The notes below the pieces were generated by a model. That model saw nothing but the letters and a program-made list of their open reading frames with translations, did not search any database and was not told the origin of the DNA. Below are positions 1-9,691 of a stretch of 64,000 nt of DNA, piece after piece. This stretch comes from CAYJPV01 sp964372095 (lineage in GTDB: Bacteria > Acidobacteriota > Vicinamibacteria > Vicinamibacterales > JAKQTR01), in NCBI GenBank assembly GCA_964372095.1, contig CAYJPV010000004.1:238570-302569 (forward strand). Reading direction: 5' to 3'. Position numbers and translations under genes: made by a program. Numbering within the stretch: the first letter of the stretch is position 1; each line of letters opens with the position of its first letter.

Positions 1-771
1 CGGCTGACGAGCTTCGTGGACGAGGGCAATGCCAGCACGCTCGGCTTCGGTCCGCAGGAGAAGCACCACGTGCTCGACAACGTCATCGAGGCGGACCGAC
101 CGAAGTTCCGGTGCGTGAGGCCGCGCGTAATCCAGGAACTCCTGCACGAGCTCGTTGAGGCGTTCGACTTCCCTCGCGGCGATGGAGGCAAACTCCGCCT
201 CAGGTGTTCCTTGAAGGACCTTACTCACGACAATCTCTAATGCACCTTTGATGCCAGCCAGGGGATTTCGAATCTCGTGTGCGAGCCCGGCCGCAATCTG
301 TCCGAGCGCCGCAAGGCGATCCGCTCGTGTCAATTGCGCGTGAGAATCCTCGAGTTCCCGGTTCTTGCTTTCCAGCGAGGCTGCGACGTTCCGATACTGT
401 CTCGTCAAACGGCGCTGGACGTCCGCGAGAAACCCGACGAGTCCCCCCGCGCAGACGAAGATGACCAACTCTGAGTATTGGCTGAACGTGTACGGCGCGT
501 TGTTGGCCCAGGTGTGATGAATATGTGGTGCGTAGGCCAAGGCAGCTGCGACGGCCGTCGCTACTCCTCCCCTAACACCGAACCAGTAGGCCCCGACGAT
601 GATCGGGCCGTAGTAGAGGCGCTGATACAGGACATGGAGTCCCGCCTGCTCGGGACTCGTGGTGTAGTGGAGAATGGAGACGAGCGCGAGCGCGATCAAC
701 AACGCCCCCCAGCGCGGGCCCCGAGTCTCGGATCGCTCCCACCATGGTACGTGCGTGGTTTCGAGGAACAT
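1..771 (-). CDS. Sensor histidine kinase, 3' end cut by window edge
   Basis: Reading leftward, the frame stays open from the ATG at 771 to the window edge, so the protein is incomplete at its C-terminus. The N-terminal ~120 residues hold hydrophobic segments (GALLIALALVSILHYT, then GPIIVGAYWFG and LVIFVCAGGLVGFLA). A short coiled-coil linker (RELEDSHAQLTRADRLAALG) and a clear HisKA phosphoacceptor box with His in GLAHEIRNPLAGIKGA come next. The HATPase domain lies outside the window. AGGA nine bases before the ATG supports this start; an in-frame ATG at 789 has no good ribosome site. The gene diverges from the metal-efflux operon, so a role as sensor for that operon is plausible but inferred. 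No response regulator is visible. Confidence 0.88.
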   Translation of the reverse strand, partial: MFLETTHVPWWERSETRGPRWGALLIALALVSILHYTTSPEQAGLHVLYQRLYYGPIIVGAYWFGVRGGVATAVAAALAYAPHIHHTWANNAPYTFSQYSELVIFVCAGGLVGFLADVQRRLTRQYRNVAASLESKNRELEDSHAQLTRADRLAALGQIAAGLAHEIRNPLAGIKGALEIVVSKVLQGTPEAEFASIAAREVERLNELVQEFLDYARPHAPELRSVRLDDVVEHVVLLLRTEAERAGIALVHEARQP

Positions 772-1098
772 TTGGGGTGATCCTAGCATCCCAGCCGGGG
801 GCGCGGCGGAGACTCCGGGAGCCACCGCGACCGAACCGGCCCGGCGCTGGCCGCTACTCGCACCTGTCCGGGATCAGGCAGGCAGCTCATTGGCGGTGTC
901 TGAATCCAGACAATCGATCGACACGTTTCCTGGTACGCCTCACCAAGATCATGTAGGTGATGACGTTGCAGCAGCTGTTGGGTGAGAGTTGGGTGAGTCC
1001 GATTGGCTTGCGTGTGATACGATAACAATCTTGGGCGGTTGTTGGTAATGCCGTTCGATGACGGCTCCCCCGACAGGAAACGACACGGTCACGTAATC
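772..1098. other. Divergent intergenic region before the metal-efflux operon
   Basis: About 327 bases separate the leftward kinase from the rightward metal operon. No convincing ORF is seen. Promoters for both directions should lie here, but I could not find a strong -35/-10 pair; a weak TTGGCT at 1003 is followed by AT-rich sequence near 1024. Confidence 0.4.
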
Positions 1099-1431
1099 AT
1101 GACGCCTTGGACTGTTAGATGGGCTCGGATCGGCGCGATGCTGTTGCTCGCGGCGATCTGTGGCGATCTGACCAACGTCCATTGCGACGGGCCGCTGCAA
1201 CTCGGCGCTACACCGACGCTGAGCATCGCCGCTTCGGACGCGCACGAAAGCGATCCCTGCACCACCACCTGCGTGCCTGACTGCTTCTGCTGTTCCCGCA
1301 CCGAACAGTCGGCCATCGTCCAGTTGCGGCCCGACGCGAAACTTCTTGCGCCGCTCGGACCAGACGGTTTCTTGCGCCCCGCATCCGGGGTTCGTCCGCT
1401 TCCGTATCATCCTCCTCTGAACCTCCTGTAG
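1099..1431 (+). CDS. Small exported Cys-rich protein at head of metal-efflux operon
   Basis: About 110 residues. The N-terminus from ATG 1099 has a basic start and a hydrophobic stretch (IGAMLLLAAICGDL), like a signal peptide. The middle holds a cysteine cluster (CTTTCVPDCFCC) and the C-terminus is Pro/Leu-rich. Upstream in-frame starts (TTG 1039, ATG 1048) would put polar sequence ahead of the signal, so 1099 is preferred. The gene ends 80 bases before the TolC-like gene and reads the same way. Small secreted Cys-rich proteins of this kind occur at the front of RND metal-efflux operons. A periplasmic metal-binding or sensing role is inferred; I do not recognise a named family. Confidence 0.6.
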   Translation: MTPWTVRWARIGAMLLLAAICGDLTNVHCDGPLQLGATPTLSIAASDAHESDPCTTTCVPDCFCCSRTEQSAIVQLRPDAKLLAPLGPDGFLRPASGVRPLPYHPPLNLL

Positions 1432-1510
1432 CCCCTCGTTCTTGGGACTCCGCGGCCACCTCGCCGCGGCTGTTTCAGGCATTGCTGTGTGCTATCAGGG
1501 GAGTTCTGTC

Positions 1511-2758
1511 GTGTGTTCGATTGAGAAGATCGTGTGTATCGCGGCATTCGCCGCGCTGGTGTGCAGCCAGGAGGCGCGGGCACAGAGTCCTGTCGACGCG
1601 GACCAATACGTCGCGTTGGTGCTCCGTGCGCACCCCGCCGCTCGGCAGAGCGCCGGGCTCGTCGGACTCGGCCAGGCTGAGCGAAAGGCCGTCAGCCGCT
1701 GGCCGGATCCGGTGTTTGACGTCTCACTCTCCCGGGCCCGCCCCGGCGAGCCCGCCATCCCGGTAGGTGCCGAGTCAGGCTTCGGTCTCACGCAAGCCAT
1801 CCCGTGGCCAGGCGCACGCCGCGCCAGCATCCGAGCCGGCGATCGCGGGCTGGAGGTCTTCGCCGCGTCCGCCGACGCCATTCAATGGGACCTCACCGCG
1901 GACGCGCGCCGAGCGTTTTCGCGATTGGCGTTGTCTCGATCGCTCGTCGCGATCCTGCGAACCGCTGAAGAGGACACGCGGTCGTTACGTGACCTCGTCG
2001 GTCGGCGGGCGGATCTCGGTGAGTCCCGCGAATCGGATCGCCTGAAGACCACGGTCGAATGGCTCAAGCAGCGTCGGATTCTCACCGACGCGGAACGCGA
2101 TGCCTCGGCCGCCGAGACGACCGTCCGCGCGCTCGCGGTCGAGCCGCTTCCGCGGCCCCTGGTGATTCGCGACACGCAGGCCCTAGACGTCGCGCCGCAG
2201 GATCATGACCAACTGGTGGCCCTGCTCGTTCAGCGTCATCCACGCCTGCGCGCAGCACTGGCGGAGGCCGAGCGGCAGCGAGCCCTGACCGACGAGGCGC
2301 GTCAATCGCGCGCCCCGGGGCTGGCCGTGTCACTGTTCCACGCCGGTGAACTAGACAAGTCGACCAACGGCATCGCCGTTGGCGTCACGGTGCCTCTCTG
2401 GAACGCCAACCGGGGCGGCGTGGCCCGCGCCCTTGCCACACAGTCGCTCGCGTCAGCCGACGCGGAGCGTCTGCGGGTGGACCTGCTCGCCGAGTTCGAG
2501 TCTCGTTTCTCGGCCTTCGAAGTGGCCGCCGGACAGGTGCGCACGCTCGACCAAGACATTCTGCCAGCCGCTGCGGCCGGCCTGAAACTGGCGCGGTTCA
2601 GTTACGAGGAGGGCGAAACGTCCCTCCTCGACCTGCTCGATGCGCAGCGGACGTACCGCGAAGCCCAGAAGGAACTGATGGAGTCACGCCTCGCCCTGAC
2701 GATGGCCGTCACCGAGTTGCAGCGACTGCTCGGCCCCGATTTCTCGCCTTGGAGATAA
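1511..2758 (+). CDS. TolC-family outer membrane channel of metal RND efflux
   Basis: About 415 residues. It begins with a signal peptide (IVCIAAFAALVC, cleavage near ARAQ). Two outer membrane efflux repeats follow, with long Ala/Arg/Glu-rich helices and the typical C-terminal phrase GETSLLDLLDAQRTYREAQ. The product should be the trimeric outer-membrane duct that joins the adaptor and pump encoded next. The frame opens at 1442, but GTG 1511 is chosen because AGGGGAG sits 7-8 bases ahead and the signal peptide starts there. Six bases separate it from the adaptor gene. CzcC/CusC-like; the metal cannot be read from this subunit. Confidence 0.9.
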   Translation: MCSIEKIVCIAAFAALVCSQEARAQSPVDADQYVALVLRAHPAARQSAGLVGLGQAERKAVSRWPDPVFDVSLSRARPGEPAIPVGAESGFGLTQAIPWPGARRASIRAGDRGLEVFAASADAIQWDLTADARRAFSRLALSRSLVAILRTAEEDTRSLRDLVGRRADLGESRESDRLKTTVEWLKQRRILTDAERDASAAETTVRALAVEPLPRPLVIRDTQALDVAPQDHDQLVALLVQRHPRLRAALAEAERQRALTDEARQSRAPGLAVSLFHAGELDKSTNGIAVGVTVPLWNANRGGVARALATQSLASADAERLRVDLLAEFESRFSAFEVAAGQVRTLDQDILPAAAAGLKLARFSYEEGETSLLDLLDAQRTYREAQKELMESRLALTMAVTELQRLLGPDFSPWR

Positions 2759-2764
2759 CACGCC

Positions 2765-3991
2765 ATGTTTCGTAGACCGTCCATCGGTTCGTTGAGCCTG
2801 CTCACGCTCGCCGTCCTGCTCGCAGGCGCCGGATGCCGCAAGCAGGAGTCTCCGTCGCCATCCGTCCAGACGGAGGAGAAGCCCGCCGCGGCGCCCGAGT
2901 CTGAAGGCCCGGCCATCGTCCGTCTGACGCCAGCCGCCATATCAGAGGCCGGGATCGCGACCTGGCAGGTCAAGCCGGTCGACGTGGCCCATCGGCTCGT
3001 GCTGACCGGGAGCGTGTCGTTCGACGAGAACCGCACGTTGCAGGTCGCCGCCAACGTCAAGGGGCGCGCGGCCGCCATCCCGGTCGACCTGGGCGCCCGC
3101 GTACGGCGCGGCGACCCGCTCGTCGTGGTCGAGAGCATCGAGTTGGGCCGCGCACGGGAAGACCTCGTGCGGGCCCGCGCGGAACTCAATGTCGCCGATC
3201 GGGCGTATACACGCGCGCAGGCGCTGATCAAGGCGAAGGCGATTAGTGACGGGGAGTTCCAGAGCCGCGAGGGCGACTACCTGTCGAAGAAGTCCGCCGC
3301 CGCTGCCGCCGAGCGGACGCTCCACCTAATGGGAGAAACCGACGACCGGATCGCGCGTCTCGCCTCCACTCCGGACACACACGAGTCCCAGGGGGTTACG
3401 CTCACGATTCGAGCCCCATTTGACGGGCGGGTCGTCGAGCGGAAGATCGCGCCAGGCGCGCTGTTCGACGCCCTTCAGCCGCTCTTGACCGTGGCTGATC
3501 TCTCGACCGTGTGGGTCTTCCTCGACCTTCGGGAGAAGGACCTTGCGCTGGTCAGCGAGGGACTGCCGCTCACGATTCTCAGCGACGCGTACCCGAGCGA
3601 CCCGTTCACCGGGCGCGTGGATGTCGTGGGCAGCGTCGTCGATGCCAGTACGCGGACCGTCAAGGTCCGCGCCGTCGTACGGAACCCGAAACTGAAGCTC
3701 AAGCAGGGCATGTTCGTCAAGGCCCAGATCGAGGTTCCCCGGCCCGTCGCCGAGGCTCGGGCCTCGCTGTCGGTCCCCCAGGGAGCCATCCAGACGATGG
3801 ACGGCCGGCCGGTGGTGTTCGTGATGACGTCTCCCGGGCTGTTCGTGCGCCGCCAGGTCGAAACCGGGCACACGCTCGACGGTTTCACGGAGATTCTGGC
3901 CGGCCTCCGCGAGGGCGAGGCGATCGTGACAGAGGGCAGTTTCATCATGAAATCGGAGTTCGTCAAGGCCTCGCTGGTCGACAAGGAGTAA
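2765..3991 (+). CDS. RND efflux periplasmic adaptor lipoprotein (CzcB/CusB-like)
   Basis: 408 residues, a normal length for the family. A lipoprotein signal ends in the lipobox LAGAGC at residues ~20-25. A barrel-sandwich (biotinyl-like) domain follows (VKGRAAAIPVDLGARVRRGD), then a coiled-coil hairpin around residues 120-200, a return half (IRAPFDGRVVERKIAPGALF) and a C-terminal beta-barrel region. It should be anchored by its lipid and bridge the outer-membrane channel to the RND pump. It lies tightly between those genes (6 and 3 bases). No His-rich N-terminal metal-binding segment is present, unlike some CzcB proteins. Confidence 0.92.
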   Translation: MFRRPSIGSLSLLTLAVLLAGAGCRKQESPSPSVQTEEKPAAAPESEGPAIVRLTPAAISEAGIATWQVKPVDVAHRLVLTGSVSFDENRTLQVAANVKGRAAAIPVDLGARVRRGDPLVVVESIELGRAREDLVRARAELNVADRAYTRAQALIKAKAISDGEFQSREGDYLSKKSAAAAAERTLHLMGETDDRIARLASTPDTHESQGVTLTIRAPFDGRVVERKIAPGALFDALQPLLTVADLSTVWVFLDLREKDLALVSEGLPLTILSDAYPSDPFTGRVDVVGSVVDASTRTVKVRAVVRNPKLKLKQGMFVKAQIEVPRPVAEARASLSVPQGAIQTMDGRPVVFVMTSPGLFVRRQVETGHTLDGFTEILAGLREGEAIVTEGSFIMKSEFVKASLVDKE

Positions 3992-3994
3992 CCC

Positions 3995-6900
3995 GTGCTG
4001 AACGCCATTGTCGACTTTTCACTCAAGAATCGGGCCGTCGTCCTGATCCTCGCGGCCCTCGCCATCATCGGCGGAGGCGTCGCCATGATGCACCTGCCGC
4101 TCGACGTCGTGCCCGACATCACCAACGTGCAGGTCCAGGTGCTCACCAAGGCTCCGGCCCTCGGGCCAGCCGAAATGGAGCAGTTCGTCACCTACCCCGT
4201 TGAGGCGGCGATGAACGGCTTGCCGGATCTCGTGCAGATCCGGTCCGTCTCGCGGTACGGCCTGTCCTCGGTGACCGTCGTGTTCGAAGACGGGGTCAAC
4301 GTCTACTTTGCCCGCCAGTTGGTGTCGGAGCGTTTGCAGCAGGCCCGGGAGTCCATCCCGGAAGGCTTCGGCACGCCGGAGATGGGCCCGGTCACAACAG
4401 GGCTGGGGGACGTCCTGCAGTTCACGGTCGAAGGTGAGGGCGTGTCGGCGATGGAGCGCCGGACCATCCTCGACTGGCAGATTGCGCCGCGGCTGCGAGC
4501 CGTGCCCGGCGTGACCGAAGTCAACGCCTGGGGCGGGATTCCGAAGCAGTACCAGGTGATTGTCGATCCCGCGAAGCTGGTGGCGTACAAGCTCGGTCTG
4601 CGCGAGGTCTTCGAGGCGCTCGAACGCGGATCCAAGAACTCCGGCGGCGGCTACATCGAGCACAACCGGGAGCAGTACATCATCCGCGGCGAGGGGTTGA
4701 TCGCGTCCAACGCCGACATCGAAAACACCGTGCTCCGCGTCGGGACCGACGGGACTCCGGTCACCGTCGGGCACGTGGCCCGGGTGCGCGAAGGAGGCAT
4801 GTTGCGCATCGGAGCGTCGACCATCGATGGCCGCGGTGAGACGGTCATCGGCCTCGTGCAAATGCTCGCTGGCGAGAACGCCCTGGACGTCGCCACACGC
4901 GCCCGCCAGGCACTTGAGGCGCTGGCCCCGTCGCTGCCAAAGGGCATTCGGGTGGTCCCCTACTACGATCGGGCGACATTGGTGCACCGGGTCATCCGGA
5001 CCGTGCGGAACAACCTGCTTGAGGGCGGGTTGCTGGTCGTCGCGGTCCTGTTCGTATTCCTCGGCAATCTCCGCGCCGGCCTGATCGTCGCCTCGGCGAT
5101 TCCGCTTTCCATGTTGCTCTCGTTTGCCGGGATGGTGCAGGGGCGCATTTCCGGCAACCTCATGAGTCTCGGCGCGATCGACTTTGGCCTGATTGTCGAC
5201 GGGGCCGTCGTCTTGGTGGAAAACGTCGTCCGTCGTCTGGGCAGTCCTGGTGATGCGGGAAAGACCGTTCGCCAGGTGACGGCCGAAGCCGCCCACGAGG
5301 TGGTGCGGCCGATCACGTTTGGCATCACGATCATCATCCTCGTGTATGTGCCGATCCTCACGCTCGGTGGGATCGAAGGAAAGATGTTTAGGCCCATGGC
5401 CTGGACCGTGGTCTTCGCGCTCGTCGCGTCCCTGTTGCTGACGCTGACCTTGATTCCCGTGCTGGCGTCACTGCTGCTGGGGCGTGCGGGTCACGACCAC
5501 GAACCTCGGGTCGTCGTGCTTCTGAAGCGCGGCTACCTCTGGTTGCTAGACCGATGCCTGGTCTACCGTCGCGCGGTCATCGGCGCTGCCGTCGTCGTCG
5601 CGGGCGCGGGGGTCGCCGTCGGCCTGACGTTGGGCGGCGAGTTCATCCCGAGACTGGATGAGGGCGACATCTCCATCTCGGCCGTCCGGCCGCCATCCAT
5701 CGGTCTCTCGGAGGTGGTTGCGGGAACGGGCAGGATGGAGCGGGTGCTCAAGCGGTTCCCCGAAGTGATCACGGTGGTCAGTCGTTCGGGCAGCCCTGAG
5801 CTCGCAACCGACATCATGGGTATCGAATTGGGAGACGTGTTCGTCATGCTCAAGCCCCCGTCCGAGTGGACGTCGGCGAAGACCAAGGGTGAACTCATCG
5901 ACCAGATGACCGCCGCCCTGGAGGAGTCCGTCCCGGGTATCGGATTCTCGTTCCTCCAACCGATCGAGATGCGATTCAACGAACTGATCGCCGGCGTGCG
6001 CTCCGACGTCGCGATCAAGCTCTTCGGCGACGATCTCGAGGTCCTGCGGCTCAAGGGCGAGGACATCGCCCGTGTGGTGGCCCAGGTTCCCGGCGCGGCG
6101 GACGTGAAGCTCGAACAGACGGCGGGGTTACCCGTCATCCGGATACAAGCCGACCGCGCCAGGAGCGCGCGGTACGGGATCTCCGTCGGCGACGTGCTGG
6201 ACACCGTGGAGGCTGCCCGGGCGGGCAAGGTGGTCGGGACGGTCTTCGAAGGGCAGCGCCGCTTCTCCCTCGTCGTGCGCTTCGACGACGACACGGCGCG
6301 GACGATGGAAGCCCTCGCCAATGTTCCCGTCGCCGCCCCCTCCGGGACGCTCATCCCGCTGGCGCAACTGGCCACGCTCTCACTCGAAACCGGGCCTGCG
6401 CAGATCAGCCGGGAAGCCGTCGGCCGCCGGATTGTGGTGGAGGTCAACGTGCGCAATCGCGACGTGGCCTCCTTCGTGGCCGAAGCGCAGGAACGACTGA
6501 AGGTCGGCGTCCAGTTGCCCGCCGGCTATGACATACGCTGGGGCGGCCAGTTCGAAAACCTCAAGGCCGCCACCGATCGGCTGCAGGTGGTGGTCCCGCT
6601 GGTCCTGGCGCTGATCTTCGGCATGCTGTTCTTCGCCTTCGGATCAATCAAGCCGGCGGCGCTGATCTTCCTCAACGTCCCGGTGGCCGCCAGCGGCGGG
6701 GTGTTTGCCCTGGCGGTGCGGGACCTGCCGTTCTCGATCTCGGCGGGCGTCGGATTCATCGCGCTGTTCGGCGTCGCGGTCCTGAACGGGGTGGTGCTGA
6801 TGACCCAGGTGCGAGACCTGGAAGCCAAGGGGACAGAGAGTCGCCTCGACATCATCCGGCGCGCGTGCGCCACGCGCATGCGCCCGGTGCTGATGACGGC

Positions 6901-7075
6901 GCTGGTCGCGTCGCTGGGGTTCCTCCCGATGGCGCTGGCCACCGGGTCGGGAGCCGAAGTGCAGCGACCGCTCGCAACCGTGGTCATTGGCGGCATCATG
7001 ACCTGCACGGCACTCACCCTGTTCGTGCTGCCGGCCATCTATAGCTTGGGCCGTCGTGACCCGAACGACGCTTAA
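3995..7075 (+). CDS. Heavy-metal RND efflux pump, CzcA-type
   Basis: 1026 residues, full length for HME-RND transporters. The protein starts with an inner-membrane helix and has two large periplasmic loops (about residues 35-335 and 560-865) and two six-helix bundles. In TM4 (near residue 392) the segment DFGLIVDGAVVLVEN carries the Asp/Asp/Glu pattern linked to divalent-cation (Zn/Co/Cd) pumps, not the Cu/Ag CusA pattern. It exports metal from periplasm or cytoplasm using the proton gradient. ATG lies three bases after the adaptor stop. The downstream Zn/Cd-type ATPase agrees with a Zn/Cd/Co role. Confidence 0.94.
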   Translation: MLNAIVDFSLKNRAVVLILAALAIIGGGVAMMHLPLDVVPDITNVQVQVLTKAPALGPAEMEQFVTYPVEAAMNGLPDLVQIRSVSRYGLSSVTVVFEDGVNVYFARQLVSERLQQARESIPEGFGTPEMGPVTTGLGDVLQFTVEGEGVSAMERRTILDWQIAPRLRAVPGVTEVNAWGGIPKQYQVIVDPAKLVAYKLGLREVFEALERGSKNSGGGYIEHNREQYIIRGEGLIASNADIENTVLRVGTDGTPVTVGHVARVREGGMLRIGASTIDGRGETVIGLVQMLAGENALDVATRARQALEALAPSLPKGIRVVPYYDRATLVHRVIRTVRNNLLEGGLLVVAVLFVFLGNLRAGLIVASAIPLSMLLSFAGMVQGRISGNLMSLGAIDFGLIVDGAVVLVENVVRRLGSPGDAGKTVRQVTAEAAHEVVRPITFGITIIILVYVPILTLGGIEGKMFRPMAWTVVFALVASLLLTLTLIPVLASLLLGRAGHDHEPRVVVLLKRGYLWLLDRCLVYRRAVIGAAVVVAGAGVAVGLTLGGEFIPRLDEGDISISAVRPPSIGLSEVVAGTGRMERVLKRFPEVITVVSRSGSPELATDIMGIELGDVFVMLKPPSEWTSAKTKGELIDQMTAALEESVPGIGFSFLQPIEMRFNELIAGVRSDVAIKLFGDDLEVLRLKGEDIARVVAQVPGAADVKLEQTAGLPVIRIQADRARSARYGISVGDVLDTVEAARAGKVVGTVFEGQRRFSLVVRFDDDTARTMEALANVPVAAPSGTLIPLAQLATLSLETGPAQISREAVGRRIVVEVNVRNRDVASFVAEAQERLKVGVQLPAGYDIRWGGQFENLKAATDRLQVVVPLVLALIFGMLFFAFGSIKPAALIFLNVPVAASGGVFALAVRDLPFSISAGVGFIALFGVAVLNGVVLMTQVRDLEAKGTESRLDIIRRACATRMRPVLMTALVASLGFLPMALATGSGAEVQRPLATVVIGGIMTCTALTLFVLPAIYSLGRRDPNDA

Positions 7076-7090
7076 GGGGAGGAAGCCAAG

Positions 7091-7486
7091 GTGACGACAC
7101 AATCGATGACGATCGTGGTGGCCTACATCCAGCCATTTCAGTTGGAGCCGCTCGCAGACGCCCTGCGGGCGCTGCCGGGGTTCCCGGGCATGACCATTTC
7201 CGACGCTCGGGGGTTCGGTGGTGCGCGCGGGCACGTGCCCAAGCCGGGGGAACCCGGCGAAGTTGATCCGTTTCGGGACACGGTACGCATCGAGATCGTA
7301 TGCGCGTCGGACGTGTCCTCCGACATCGCCGATGCCGTCTGTCGAGCGGCCCACACGGGACGCGCCGGAGACGGACTGCTCTATACGGCGCCTGTGGCCT
7401 CAAGCGTCAGAATCAGAGATGAGCGCTTCGGTCGTCGCGATGGCGCCGGATCCGAGAGCGACGCCGAAAAGCAGCAAGGAGGATGA
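7091..7486 (+). CDS. PII-like signalling protein of metal-efflux operon
   Basis: 131 residues. It has the ferredoxin-like PII fold start (MTIVVAYIQPFQLEPLADAL) and a C-terminal PII signature (TGRAGDGLLYTAPVASSVRI), where classical PII has the TGxxGDGK...RIRTGE block. The T-loop (residues ~35-60) is Gly-rich and lacks the uridylylated Tyr. The last ~20 residues are a polar extension. It sits between the RND pump and the P-type ATPase, 15 bases after the first and 3 before the second. PII relatives in RND metal operons are known and are thought to bind nucleotides or metals and tune the pump; that role here is inferred from context. Confidence 0.8.
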   Translation: MTTQSMTIVVAYIQPFQLEPLADALRALPGFPGMTISDARGFGGARGHVPKPGEPGEVDPFRDTVRIEIVCASDVSSDIADAVCRAAHTGRAGDGLLYTAPVASSVRIRDERFGRRDGAGSESDAEKQQGG

Positions 7487-7489
7487 TCC

Positions 7490-9691
7490 ATGGCACCACA
7501 GACGCGGATCTTCAAGATCTCCGGCATGGACTGCGTCGACGAGGTCGCCGCCCTGAAGTCCGCCGTTGGACCCGCTGTTGGCGGTCAGGACCAGTTGGCC
7601 TTTGACGTCCTGAACGGGCGGATGGTCGTGACCCTCAAGCCGGGCACCCTCGTGGCAGACGAAGCCGTCGTGGCTGCGGTCGCGCAGACCGGCATGCGAG
7701 CGGAACTGTGGCGTGACACGCCGGGTCTACCGCGGCAGGAGCGGTCGAAGCACGTGAGGATTCTGTTGACGGGAATCAGCGGCGGCTTGGCGGCCGCTGC
7801 CCTTCTCGTGCATGTGTCGTCTGCGGGCAGCATGAGCGCGGCGCTGGGCGGCGAGGGATTAGGCGGGGTCCGGGACGTGCCCTGGCTTGCCCGCCTGATC
7901 TACGGAGCCGCGGTCGTCACGGGCGCGTGGTTCGTTGCGCCGCGCGCGTGGTACGCGCTCCGGCGGCTGCGGCCGGACATGAACTTGCTCATGACCATCG
8001 CCGTAGCGGGCGCGATGCTGATCGGCGAGTGGCTGGAGGCGGCCACGGTCGCCTTTCTATTCTCGCTGTCCCTGACCCTCGAGGCATGGAGTGTCGGCCG
8101 GGCTCGTCGAGCGATCGAAGCACTGCTGAAGCTGGCCCCGAGCGTCGCCCGCGTAATCACCGCGGAGGGCGAGCGGGACGTGCCGGCGGAACAGGTCGCC
8201 ATCGGATCACGATTCGTCGTCCGGCCTGGGGAGCGGATTGCCCTAGACGGCCTCGTCAGGGCCGGTCTCAGTCATGTGAATCAGGCCCCGATCACCGGCG
8301 AGAGCGTGCCGGTCGAGAAGGCCCCTGGGGCCACCGTGTTTGCGGGCACGATCAATGGCGATGGGGCGATTGAAGTCGAATCCACCAAAGCCGCGACCGA
8401 CACCACCCTGGCCCATATCATTCGCCTGGTGGGCGACGCCCAGGCGCGCCGTGCGCCGTCCGAGCAGTGGGTCGAGCGATTCGCGCGCATCTACACCCCC
8501 GCCGTCTTGGCGCTGGCCATCGTCGTTGCGCTCGTCCCGCCCGCTCTCCTGGGGGCGTCTTGGGACGCCAGCGTCTATGCCGCGCTCGCGTTGCTCGTGA
8601 TTGGTTGTCCGTGTGCGCTCGTCATCTCGACGCCTGTCACGATTGTGGCCGCGCTGGCGGCATCCGCACGACAGGGCGTGCTCGTGAAGGGCGGCGAACA
8701 CATGGAAGCCCCCGCGCATCTGAACGCGGTGGCCCTGGACAAGACCGGCACGCTGACGCGCGGACAACCGGTGGTCGTGGACGTGTTGCCGCTCAACGGA
8801 CATTCCGAGCAGGAACTGCTGGCACGGGCCGCGGCGTTGGAGTCACGCAGCGACCATCCGCTGGCGCGGGCGGTCCTGGAATGTGCTCGCGAACGCGGGG
8901 TCGAGCCACTCCGGATCGGCGACTTCCGCATTGTCCCTGGCAAGGGAGCGATAGGGATGGTCGAAGGGCGGGAATACTGGCTCGGCTCGCATCGCTACCT
9001 CGAAGAGCGGGGACAGGAAACGCCGGTTGTGCACCAGGAACTTGAGCGTCTGAGCGCGGCGGGACGGAGCGTGATCATCGTGGGCAACGAGGATCACGTC
9101 TGCGGCATGCTGGCAACCGCTGACGACCTCCGCCCGGAAGCCGCCGCCTCGGTGGCGGCGTTGAAGCGGGCCGGCATCAGCTGGGTCGTCATGCTCACCG
9201 GCGATAATCGCGCCACCGCTGACATCATCGGCCGCCGCGCCGGCGTGGACGAGATCCAGGCTGAACTGCTGCCTGCCGACAAGGTTTCGGCCGTCGAGCG
9301 GTTGGTCGCCCAATGGAAGACCGTCGCCATGGTGGGCGATGGGGTCAATGATGCGCCCGCGATGGCCCGGGCATCGGTGGGCATCGCGATGGGAGCGGCG
9401 GGCAGCGATGCCGCTATCGAGACGGCGGACATCGCACTCATGTCCGACGACCTGTCCAGGCTGCCCTGGCTGGTCGCGCATGCGCGGCGAACCCTCAACG
9501 TGATCCGGCAGAACATCACGGTCGCACTGGGCGTGAAGCTGGTGTTCGTCGGCCTGACTTTCAGTGGACACGCGTCACTGTGGGGCGCGATCGCGGCAGA
9601 CATGGGGGTGTCACTGCTCGTGATCGCAAATGCGCTCAGGTTATTGCCGAGGTCCAGCTCCGCCACGTACAAGCCCGCGGTGCGGCCATGA
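7490..9691 (+). CDS. Heavy-metal translocating P-type ATPase (Zn/Cd/Pb type)
   Basis: 733 residues. The N-terminal metal-binding domain (residues 1-70) has GMDCVDE, with only the first Cys of the usual CxxC pair. Eight membrane helices follow. The translocation motif is CPCALVIS near residue 372, the phosphorylation site DKTGTLT near 416, the nucleotide-binding SDHPLA near 460, and the hinge MVGDGVNDAPAMA near 617. TM8 has an Asp in IAADMGVSLLVIANALR, typical of ZntA/CadA pumps. It exports Zn2+, Cd2+ or Pb2+ from the cytoplasm using ATP. The start is 3 bases after the PII-like gene behind AAGGAGG. Its stop overlaps the next ATG (ATGA). Confidence 0.93.
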   Translation: MAPQTRIFKISGMDCVDEVAALKSAVGPAVGGQDQLAFDVLNGRMVVTLKPGTLVADEAVVAAVAQTGMRAELWRDTPGLPRQERSKHVRILLTGISGGLAAAALLVHVSSAGSMSAALGGEGLGGVRDVPWLARLIYGAAVVTGAWFVAPRAWYALRRLRPDMNLLMTIAVAGAMLIGEWLEAATVAFLFSLSLTLEAWSVGRARRAIEALLKLAPSVARVITAEGERDVPAEQVAIGSRFVVRPGERIALDGLVRAGLSHVNQAPITGESVPVEKAPGATVFAGTINGDGAIEVESTKAATDTTLAHIIRLVGDAQARRAPSEQWVERFARIYTPAVLALAIVVALVPPALLGASWDASVYAALALLVIGCPCALVISTPVTIVAALAASARQGVLVKGGEHMEAPAHLNAVALDKTGTLTRGQPVVVDVLPLNGHSEQELLARAAALESRSDHPLARAVLECARERGVEPLRIGDFRIVPGKGAIGMVEGREYWLGSHRYLEERGQETPVVHQELERLSAAGRSVIIVGNEDHVCGMLATADDLRPEAAASVAALKRAGISWVVMLTGDNRATADIIGRRAGVDEIQAELLPADKVSAVERLVAQWKTVAMVGDGVNDAPAMARASVGIAMGAAGSDAAIETADIALMSDDLSRLPWLVAHARRTLNVIRQNITVALGVKLVFVGLTFSGHASLWGAIAADMGVSLLVIANALRLLPRSSSATYKPAVRP

